From IMG/VR virus record IMGVR_UViG_3300003702_000002, positions 1 to 48,046 of that record: a DNA stretch of 48,046 bases; one strand, given 5' to 3'. Positions 33,890-40,445 of the stretch are shown in pieces; position 1 is the first letter of the stretch, and each line of letters opens with the position of its first letter. The notes beneath the pieces are model-generated. The model saw nothing but the letters and a program-made list of their open reading frames with translations, did no database searches and was not told where the DNA came from. The translations under genes and the position numbers were made by a program. This stretch comes from a virus.

Positions 33890-34145
33890 CAGTCTCCTCC
33901 TTTTTAACATAAGTCTCAGTATCAATAAACTGTTTTGTTCTTACTAAATCTTCAAAGATTGAGAACAGTTTTTCATTCCTAAAATCATGTATAATTTTAA
34001 GTCCAATTAAAGCATTAGATAATTCATCTTCATTTAAAGGAGGATGTCCATCCAAATATCTCTCGGCAATTAAGTTTATATCATCTGAAGTCTGCCATGT
34101 ATCCATTATAGCTTCTTCTAAATCAAATCTATTCTTGTTACTCAT
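33876..34145 (-). CDS. Unknown 89-aa protein between exonuclease and DUF3310
   Basis: A small acidic helical protein (MSNKNRFDLEEAIMDTWQTS start). The start at 34,145 is chosen because GGAGG lies 5 nt upstream and the ATG overlaps the exonuclease TGA (ATGA). It overlaps the next gene by 14 nt. The EEAIMDTWQTSDDINLIAERYLD segment is reminiscent of small phage proteins of unknown role found next to replication genes. No motif recognised. Confidence 0.7.
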   Translation of the reverse strand: MSNKNRFDLEEAIMDTWQTSDDINLIAERYLDGHPPLNEDELSNALIGLKIIHDFRNEKLFSIFEDLVRTKQFIDTETYVKKEETDVKL

Positions 34146-34975
34146 GGTGTCCTCCACAGATTAGGCTCATGAATCAATGGTGTTTCTTTTTCAGGACTAG
34201 CATCAAATGTTTCAGTCTTCCCTTCAGGAGTCCATAATGTAATTTCTTTTGTATCAGTATCGAACTCATCTTCTCTTAAAATCCTAGCCATCCTAGCATT
34301 TCTAATAGCTTCCTTCTCACCTTGTCCTGATTTTAGAAATGCCTCTAACACAACCTCCCACATATCTGAAACCGAACCTATATTTCCTTTCAAAATTTTT
34401 TCGGCAGATATTGGGCCTATCCCTTGACATCCCTTGTAGTTATCAACTGTATCTCCTACTAAAACTTGATAGAAAAACTGGTAATCAGCCTGATCTTCTG
34501 ACCATTTAAAAATCTTCTCCTCTTTAAAATCCCAATGCAAACCTGGAATTGTTAATAAATCCTTATCCTCACTAACAATTATGGTTGATTCTTTGGAAGG
34601 TTTAGTTGACCTTATTCCCATCACATCGTCTGCCTCCAACCAATCATAAGAGACACAGGTGTATTCACTCTTACAATAATCAATTGCATTTGAGAAACAC
34701 ATAGGTTTTCTACCACCCTTCCTGTTACTCTTGTAATCAGGATTAACTTCCTTCCTGAAGTTTTTCCTATCACTAAAACAGAGGGTCACTTTAGGAAATA
34801 CGGAACCTACCTTAGTCTTATCTATTACCTTCCAAATTTGATCATCAATTATAGTCTTAACTTCTGCCATATCTGAATGCAGAGTCCATGAATCACCTTC
34901 CCAATTGATCTCCCTCTCGGAGAGTCTAGTAGCTTTATATACAAATATGTCTGCATCAATTAATAATTCTCTCAT
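34142..34975 (-). CDS. 5'-3' exonuclease (T7 gp6-like, FEN family)
   Basis: The 277-residue protein shows the flap endonuclease acid sets: LLIDADIF at about 4-11, KSNRKGGRKP, WLEADDVMGI at about 115-124, IIVSEDKDLLTIPG at about 137-150 and VGDTVDNYKGCQGIGPISAEKIL at about 172-194. The last is the helix-hairpin-helix with its acids. T7 gp6 (300 aa) removes RNA primers and degrades host DNA. GGAAGG precedes the ATG. The neighbours are the polymerase module upstream and a small ATGA-coupled gene downstream. Confidence 0.93.
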   Translation of the reverse strand: MRELLIDADIFVYKATRLSEREINWEGDSWTLHSDMAEVKTIIDDQIWKVIDKTKVGSVFPKVTLCFSDRKNFRKEVNPDYKSNRKGGRKPMCFSNAIDYCKSEYTCVSYDWLEADDVMGIRSTKPSKESTIIVSEDKDLLTIPGLHWDFKEEKIFKWSEDQADYQFFYQVLVGDTVDNYKGCQGIGPISAEKILKGNIGSVSDMWEVVLEAFLKSGQGEKEAIRNARMARILREDEFDTDTKEITLWTPEGKTETFDASPEKETPLIHEPNLWRTP

Positions 34976-35495
34976 CTTTACCTTCCTTCTCTAAGATTAC
35001 TTTGTTTATATAAGTTCTTTCATCCGTCAAGTCGTGACGATATGATTCATACATGCTGAATGTGAAGCATGATAAAGCTTTTAAATTCTTCCAAGGTACG
35101 ATATAAATATAAGGAAATTGACATACAAATAAGTAATCAAAATCTCCTTCCTGATATGTCTTATATGTCCTAGTATTTTTACCACCTTTTTCTCGCATCA
35201 ACTTAAAAGTTTTTTGAATTGAATGTTTTATTTGAATAGTTATCCAATCATTCTCCCCTTTAACTAACAAATCAAAAGGTGCTGAAGGATCTAAAGGTAA
35301 GAACATAGGATAGTTCCACATGTGAATAAGATAACGAACCAGTTCTTCCCCTGCCATACCAAAGGCAGTCCAGTTAGTGTGTGGTTGCCCAATTGGAACC
35401 TGTTTTGAATTCCCCTGTGAGTGGGATTCTAAAATTATACTTCTCTCCTGCGATTGCGATTGCCTTGACTCCAAGTTCTCCGATTCGATTGCCAT
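34956..35495 (-). CDS. PD-(D/E)XK-like nuclease, start overlapping DNA polymerase
   Basis: The C-terminal 130 residues look like a small restriction or resolvase-type nuclease: GEELVRYL with a helix Glu (about 50-51), APFDLLV with D75, and ITIQIKHS giving a Q-x-K pair (88-90), followed by a DYLFVCQFPYIYIVP beta core. The QxK variant of the E-x-K signature is known in this superfamily. The start at 35,495 has AGAGGGAG just upstream but lies 122 nt inside the polymerase gene. A start at 35,357 is the alternative and would keep the whole nuclease core. It could process DNA ends or host DNA. Confidence 0.65.
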   Translation of the reverse strand: MAIESENLESRQSQSQERSIILESHSQGNSKQVPIGQPHTNWTAFGMAGEELVRYLIHMWNYPMFLPLDPSAPFDLLVKGENDWITIQIKHSIQKTFKLMREKGGKNTRTYKTYQEGDFDYLFVCQFPYIYIVPWKNLKALSCFTFSMYESYRHDLTDERTYINKVILEKEGKDERIIN

Positions 35496-37107
35496 ACTCC
35501 CTCTTTACTGTAAGTTGTACTTCATCATGAACAAAAGCTACCTGTGCATAATCCTCTCCGTCTTCAAATTCCTCCTGAAGTAGAGAATGCATCTCAACTA
35601 TCCATCTCTTACAGATAATTGCTCCTGCCGATTGAAGTAATGTATTGAGTGCCGCATAGTTGGAACGTACTGGTACTTTCCTTCCATCCAAACCCATTAT
35701 AAATCCTGACTTTGCTTTCTTCTGTACTGCATTTCGTAGTTGCTTCAGAGCAGGAATCTTACTTAGAAATTCTTTCTTTAATCTTGCTCCTTCAGCTTTA
35801 CCTTTGCCAACAATCTGACCAATCTTTTCATTCCCTGCTCCATAGAGGAAACCATAGATGAAAGTCTTAGCCTGATCCCTAGTGGCAAGACCAGCAGCTT
35901 TTTGATTGGCAGTATGAATATCTGATTCAAGTAGTAACTTGCCGTACCTACCGCCATCATACCTAGCCAGATAATGCGAAAGACAACGCAATTCCAAGCT
36001 AGATACATCAATTCCCAATAGATCCATGTCTGTATCCGGCCTAAACAACTCCCTACATACTGACCCATAGGGTGCATGAGTATTCGGAACTTGAGCGATA
36101 TTAGGGTGTGAGTGAGAACAGCGTGAAGTCTGTGCTCCCATTGTGTTGACTCTCCCATGTAACTTACCTTTTCTACAAAGTTTCATCCATGCTTGGTTAC
36201 CCTCTGCCAATTGTGCTATCCGTTTATTCAACATAAAATATTTAGACATCAACTTAGCTTCAGGATATTCTAATTTATTCAGAACCTTCTCATCAATCTT
36301 AGGTTCCATTGATGGAGTGAACTCTCTAGGAATCCACCCTCTTAATTCTTGTAGTCTCTTTGCTATATGCTTACGAGAATTAGGATTGAAATCTACAATC
36401 TTAATCTTATTATACATTCCATTCTTCCTTGGCCCTTCATCTATGAGCCAAGATCCAAACACTTCACTTAATTTGTGTGATAGTATAGATCTTTTCTCTG
36501 CCAACTCCACATATAATTCTGATGCTTTCTTCTCATCGAAAGAGAATCCTCTCTCCTCCTGCCTGAAACAAATGTCTGCAATTCTATGTTCCAAATCAAC
36601 TGCTTCCTTTGAAGGAATATCAGGACGGAAATGTTCATATAAACTTTCAGTAAGATGAACATCATTTACACAATAGTCTCTCATCTCAGGAGTAAGTTTC
36701 TCAAATGCATTTTCCTGTTGATTGTATGTCCCTTTGAAGGAACCTAACCTTTCTCCCCATGCTTTCAATGAATGACTACCCCATAATTTAACCTCCATCT
36801 TCTTTATTACGCCATCTTTATCCCTTATGTTAGGATAAAGTAGCCGAGAAAGAATAAGAGTGTCAACAACCTGATCTATAGGTACTGAAAATTGATAGAG
36901 GTCTTTCAAAACTATCAAATCAAAGCCTAATATATTATGACCAACTATTTTCTTATCCTTCAGGTCTTCCAAGGCGTGTGTTATTTCTTCATGTGAATCT
37001 GCCTCAGTTAAATCACCAGTAGTTAGGTTTCGATACACTAATAAATGTACCTTGGTTACTGTATCCAACAGACCATCTGTTTCTATATCTAAAACTACCT
37101 CTTCCAT
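35374..37107 (-). CDS. DNA polymerase, family A (T7 gp5-like)
   Basis: The 577-residue enzyme has a 3'-5' exonuclease domain (LDIETDGL at about 6-13, VGHNILGFDLIVLK at about 56-69) and polymerase motifs A (LGIDVSSLELRCLSHY), B (RDQAKTFIYGFLYGAG) and C (AFVHDEV). T7 gp5 has 704 residues. The difference lies mainly where T7 has its thioredoxin-binding loop: between SEVFGSW and DFNPNSRKHI only about 20 residues remain. Processivity through host thioredoxin is therefore unlikely. It ends NWATTH, matching T7's NWAICH. GGAAGGA precedes the ATG. Confidence 0.96.
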   Translation of the reverse strand: MEEVVLDIETDGLLDTVTKVHLLVYRNLTTGDLTEADSHEEITHALEDLKDKKIVGHNILGFDLIVLKDLYQFSVPIDQVVDTLILSRLLYPNIRDKDGVIKKMEVKLWGSHSLKAWGERLGSFKGTYNQQENAFEKLTPEMRDYCVNDVHLTESLYEHFRPDIPSKEAVDLEHRIADICFRQEERGFSFDEKKASELYVELAEKRSILSHKLSEVFGSWLIDEGPRKNGMYNKIKIVDFNPNSRKHIAKRLQELRGWIPREFTPSMEPKIDEKVLNKLEYPEAKLMSKYFMLNKRIAQLAEGNQAWMKLCRKGKLHGRVNTMGAQTSRCSHSHPNIAQVPNTHAPYGSVCRELFRPDTDMDLLGIDVSSLELRCLSHYLARYDGGRYGKLLLESDIHTANQKAAGLATRDQAKTFIYGFLYGAGNEKIGQIVGKGKAEGARLKKEFLSKIPALKQLRNAVQKKAKSGFIMGLDGRKVPVRSNYAALNTLLQSAGAIICKRWIVEMHSLLQEEFEDGEDYAQVAFVHDEVQLTVKREYGNRIGELGVKAIAIAGEKYNFRIPLTGEFKTGSNWATTH

Positions 37108-37121
37108 TTTATTCCTTCCTA

Positions 37122-38774
37122 TTAAAAGTCCTTGTTTTCTTCTTCGCTAGTCTCTTCCTCAAATATATTATCCTGAGAAAGTTCGGTCATCCTTCCTGTT
37201 TGTCTGGAATATTCCAGTAAATTACAAATGCCTGTCTCTCCTGTCCATCTGTTTTTAAGTATCCGTACTGTGGTAAGGTTAGGTGAATCCTCACTCTGTT
37301 GATTTCTCTCACAACCTACTACAATATCAGACAGTTGGGCTATTCCATGCGTACCTCTGAGTTGGTTTAGTGAAGTCTGTACTCCTTCTTCATGTCCTCT
37401 GTCACCACTAGGTCTCCTTAAATGAGAGACTAAGATAAGAGCACATTGTAATTCTTCAACCAAACTTCTAAGTTTAGTCATTACAAAGTCCAACATTCTC
37501 CTCTCATCTCCTCCACTTGTAAGACCTGAGATTACAATACTGATGTGATCTAATATAATACAATCACATTCCATACCTTTTACTAAGTAACGAATCTTAT
37601 TGAATAGATTCTCCGGTTCCACACTACCCCAATGGTCATAGAGGAATAGGTTACCTGTACCTAGTATATTATCAAATCCTTCCTTTAATTCCTCAGTAGT
37701 ACACTCTATATTCTGTAGATGTATAGGTTTATTTAGGTAGAGTCCTATGAATCCTAAAGCAGTACGTTTATTGTTCTCTTCCAAGGCCAAGTAACCTAGT
37801 TTAAGTCCTTGCAACATCAACGAGTAGCCAATCTCTCTACATATTTGAGACTTACCTACGCCACTACCTGCCGTGATGGTTACAATTTCTCCTCTCCTTA
37901 TACCTTGTGTCATTGTATTTAGACCGGAGAAAGGATAAGGAAATGATTCAATATTATTCTCAGATGAGATCAGATTCCACAGATCTTTTCCATCTATGAT
38001 ACCATCAGGTCTCCATATCTGTGCGTTCCATATAGCAGAGATGATATCACTATCCCTGCCTTCCTTTAACATTTCATTTGCATCCTTCAAAGGAAGAGTA
38101 GCAATCTTAACTTTTCCTGGCGAGAACAGAGGTACACATTCCTCTATTGCTTTCTTCCCTGCCTTATCCTGATCAAACATTAAGATTACTGAATCAAATC
38201 CTTCCAGATATTCTATCTCTCTTTGTAGACATTTCTTTGCACCTCCTGCTCCCAAAGATACTGAGACAACAGGCCATTTATTTCCTTGTGCCTGAGATAC
38301 TGACATTGCATCCAGTTCTCCTTCGGTTACAACTATCATCTTCCCTTTAGAGAAGAGATGTTTACCAAACAAGTTGGCCTTCTTAGTATCTCCAATAAAT
38401 AGAAAGTCCTTATTAGAAAATCTTAATTTCTGTGCAACTATTTCTCTTGAATTATTATCTCTGTAGTTAGCAATCTGAACTTTCTTACTATTAAAAATAC
38501 CTATCTGATAATCCCATTTGTTAATAGTATCCTGTTTGATTCCTCGTTTTTGAAGCGGTAATTTCTCACCAGATACGAAATCATTTTTCATTTTTTCCTT
38601 CCTCTCCGGAAATTTTTCAGTTAATATTTCTCCTTGTTGGTAGCCACAGCCCGGACTAAAACAGAAACCATGACCATCATCATAGATGGCAAGGTTATCA
38701 TTAGATCCACACTTAGGACAAGGTACATGAGTAACGCAAGTAGAATCTACTTGTTCTCTTCCAAAGTCGTCCAT
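37122..38774 (-). CDS. Primase-helicase (T7 gp4-like)
   Basis: A bifunctional replisome protein of 550 residues. The N-terminal zinc ribbon has CPKCGS (19-22) and CFSPGC (about 37-42). A TOPRIM primase core has VTEGELDAMS at about 149-158 and MFDQDKAG at about 196-203. The DnaB-type helicase has Walker A GSGVGKSQ near 296 and LDHISIVISG near 410. The C-terminus is a short acidic tail ending in Phe, like the partner-binding tail of T7 gp4 and gp2.5. It starts inside the end of the 93-aa gene (28-nt overlap). Confidence 0.96.
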   Translation of the reverse strand: MDDFGREQVDSTCVTHVPCPKCGSNDNLAIYDDGHGFCFSPGCGYQQGEILTEKFPERKEKMKNDFVSGEKLPLQKRGIKQDTINKWDYQIGIFNSKKVQIANYRDNNSREIVAQKLRFSNKDFLFIGDTKKANLFGKHLFSKGKMIVVTEGELDAMSVSQAQGNKWPVVSVSLGAGGAKKCLQREIEYLEGFDSVILMFDQDKAGKKAIEECVPLFSPGKVKIATLPLKDANEMLKEGRDSDIISAIWNAQIWRPDGIIDGKDLWNLISSENNIESFPYPFSGLNTMTQGIRRGEIVTITAGSGVGKSQICREIGYSLMLQGLKLGYLALEENNKRTALGFIGLYLNKPIHLQNIECTTEELKEGFDNILGTGNLFLYDHWGSVEPENLFNKIRYLVKGMECDCIILDHISIVISGLTSGGDERRMLDFVMTKLRSLVEELQCALILVSHLRRPSGDRGHEEGVQTSLNQLRGTHGIAQLSDIVVGCERNQQSEDSPNLTTVRILKNRWTGETGICNLLEYSRQTGRMTELSQDNIFEEETSEEENKDF

Positions 38775-39028
38775 GTTTTATTATCTAGTTTAGAGTATGC
38801 AGTTAAACTACCCACATAAGTGTAGCCACTTGCCGATAAGAAGTCCAAGAACCTATCCAATAATAATGGTAGTGTCTCTGCTTCAAATCGCATCTTAACT
38901 AGATTATGTGAAGGTGGATTAAAATTCATTCTCACTTGACGAAATGTATAGGTCTCTTCCATTTCCCTATCTTCATCTTCTACCTTTGGTACTGGTTTCA
39001 TACCAGACCAATCAACTTTCTCTTGCAT
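38747..39028 (-). CDS. Unknown 93-aa protein upstream of the primase-helicase
   Basis: A small soluble protein (QEKVDWSGMKPVPKVED start) with a beta-strand pattern in the second half. AGGAGG lies 6 nt before the ATG. It overlaps the helicase by 28 nt in another frame, so the two are translationally linked. In T7 small genes 3.8-4.3 flank this location. No motif recognised. Confidence 0.7.
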   Translation of the reverse strand: MQEKVDWSGMKPVPKVEDEDREMEETYTFRQVRMNFNPPSHNLVKMRFEAETLPLLLDRFLDFLSASGYTYVGSLTAYSKLDNKTWTTLEENK

Positions 39029-39046
39029 GTTATCCCTCCTGTTATA

Positions 39047-39481
39047 TTAAAAATCAAACCATGCTTGTACATCAAAGTATGGACTGACTTTGTTAGTGTC
39101 CACTTCATTGAATCCTACCACTTTTGCTTCAGGATATAGCAGACACATTGATTTTACTAGAGTCCTCAAGGTTTCCCATTGTCTAGCAGTATAATTTAAT
39201 CTAGGTTCATTATCTTTGTCAGTTTCTACTCCACCAATTAGACATACTGATACTGACTGATCATCCAAATCCTCCGTATGTGAACCTACCTCATCTATAT
39301 CTCTCCCTGCTTCTATGGTTCCATCTCGTTTTATTATTAAATGGAATCTTATATTTAAGAATCCTTTCTGTCTATGTAATTTATTTAATTCACATACAGT
39401 TAGGTCTTTGCTAGGAGGTGAATTACTACAATGAATAATAATATACTCAGTTTTTTTTCTTCTTATTTTTGGTAGAATCAT
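39047..39481 (-). CDS. T7 lysozyme (gp3.5)-like protein lacking amidase active-site residues
   Basis: T7 gp3.5 is both an N-acetylmuramoyl-L-alanine amidase and an inhibitor of T7 RNA polymerase. This 144-residue homologue keeps the fold signature (IIIHCSN with H17, FHLIIKRDGTIEAGRDIDEVGSH, VCLIGGV). The residues T7 uses for catalysis are changed: Tyr46 is Phe, and the segment that supplies the second zinc His and the Cys (HHEVAPKACPSFD in T7) reads FNEVDTNKVSPYFD, with no His or Cys. A hydrolase role is therefore unlikely and polymerase regulation is the remaining known function. The endolysin role can be filled by the M15 peptidase at 5,342. It overlaps endonuclease I by 35 nt. Confidence 0.88.
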   Translation of the reverse strand: MILPKIRRKKTEYIIIHCSNSPPSKDLTVCELNKLHRQKGFLNIRFHLIIKRDGTIEAGRDIDEVGSHTEDLDDQSVSVCLIGGVETDKDNEPRLNYTARQWETLRTLVKSMCLLYPEAKVVGFNEVDTNKVSPYFDVQAWFDF

Positions 39482-39839
39482 TTGTTATCCATGCTTCAGG
39501 AATGGAGCCATTTGCAAATTTAAATTTGTATTTGACTGCCCATTCGTAACACTTTAGTTTTGAACCTTGTACTTTTTGATTTTGATTATAAAAAACTAAT
39601 CTAATATCTAACTTAGGATGTTCCTTCTTGACTGCTCTCAATGCTCGTTGAGCATGTGTCCTGAAAAAACCTTTTGCTTCTATTATTATTCCGTTAGGTA
39701 ATATGAAGTCAGGCTTGTACTTTCCTTCCAGCGTATAGCCTAGAACAAGTGTTTCGTATTCATAAGCTATACGCCTATCGTCTAGGAAGGAGCCTAGTCG
39801 TTCTTCAAATTGGTTACGGAAACCTTTAGAAGTCCTCAT
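39447..39839 (-). CDS. Endonuclease I, Holliday junction resolvase (T7 gp3-like)
   Basis: A clear homologue of T7 endonuclease I. It has FEERLGSFLDDRRIAYEYE with the helix Glu, YKPDFILPNGIIIEAKG supplying the Asp, Glu and Lys of the active site, and HPKLDIRLVFYNQNQKV and FANGSIPEAWI at the end. It resolves branched DNA before packaging and helps break host DNA. Start set at 39,839 (MRTSKGFRNQFEE), giving 130 residues against 149 in T7. An in-frame extension upstream reads through the end of the ssDNA-binding gene in another frame. The Lys-rich tail ends inside the lysozyme-like gene. Confidence 0.93.
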   Translation of the reverse strand: MRTSKGFRNQFEERLGSFLDDRRIAYEYETLVLGYTLEGKYKPDFILPNGIIIEAKGFFRTHAQRALRAVKKEHPKLDIRLVFYNQNQKVQGSKLKCYEWAVKYKFKFANGSIPEAWITNDSTKNKKKKN

Positions 39840-40371
39840 CCTCTTCTTTAAATTCCATAGAGGTTGAATCTGAAGCATCTTCAAACCCTTCCTCTTCTTC
39901 AAATCCCATATCTGCAATAGGATTATAAGGAATCAAGTTGATAATTTGTACTGCATCCATCCACATTGTCACTCCTGCACCACCTTGAACCATCCAGGTT
40001 ACAGGACGGAAAGAAACTTTAACTTCTGAACCTTTTCCTATTGATGCACTACAAGGATGCAATTTAGAATCAATAAGTCTAATCGTAACTTTCCTTTTCT
40101 CTCCATTCTTTCCCTTGAAGAAAGGTTTCTGTTTGAATTTAAACAGGACATCATCCCCATCCTCCGTATAAGGTGGGTCTGCCTGTTTTGTTGCACCTGA
40201 ATCTTTCAATGAGGTGTCCATCCACTCATCAATCTGAGCCATGAACTTCTTGGCATCTTTACGAGGAATACTAAAGGCCAACCGATACTCACCTTCCTCT
40301 GAATACTTGGTGTCAGGTCTATCGATATAGGCCCATGTAACTTTTCCTCTCGGTGATACTACTCTATCCAT
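39826..40371 (-). CDS. Single-stranded DNA-binding protein (T7 gp2.5-like)
   Basis: A 181-residue protein at the gp2.5 position. An OB-fold-like body (VSPRGKVTWAYIDRPDTKYS start, VKVSFRPVTWMVQGGAGVTMW) ends in a highly acidic tail EEEEGFED...FKEEDEDF with a terminal Phe, as in T7 gp2.5. That tail contacts polymerase and helicase. It is the first gene behind a 21-bp phage promoter, with a short hairpin (AAGCTTTCATAAGC region) in the leader and AAGGAG before the ATG. Confidence 0.92.
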   Translation of the reverse strand: MDRVVSPRGKVTWAYIDRPDTKYSEEGEYRLAFSIPRKDAKKFMAQIDEWMDTSLKDSGATKQADPPYTEDGDDVLFKFKQKPFFKGKNGEKRKVTIRLIDSKLHPCSASIGKGSEVKVSFRPVTWMVQGGAGVTMWMDAVQIINLIPYNPIADMGFEEEEGFEDASDSTSMEFKEEDEDF

Positions 40372-40421
40372 TTTTATTCTCCTTAAATGAATGATTAATT
40401 TAAGCTTTCATAAGCCTAAAT

Positions 40422-40442
40422 ACTATAAGGGGAGTTAATTAA
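40422..40442 (-). promoter_or_regulatory. T7-family phage promoter (copy 2)
   Basis: This site is identical over 21 bp to 2,288-2,308. The minus strand core is AATTAACTCCCCTTATAGT, predicted start opposite 40,423. It lies just downstream of the phage RNA polymerase gene and before the replication genes, as T7 class II promoters do. The transcript would begin with a leader containing a short AAGCTT-type stem and then the ssDNA-binding gene. Confidence 0.78.
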
Positions 40443-40445
40443 CTT

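Noticed and set aside
36143-36658. Plus-strand ORF of 171 codons
   Set aside because: Antisense to the conserved DNA polymerase motifs. Its Cys/Ser/Leu-rich composition is typical of shadow frames.
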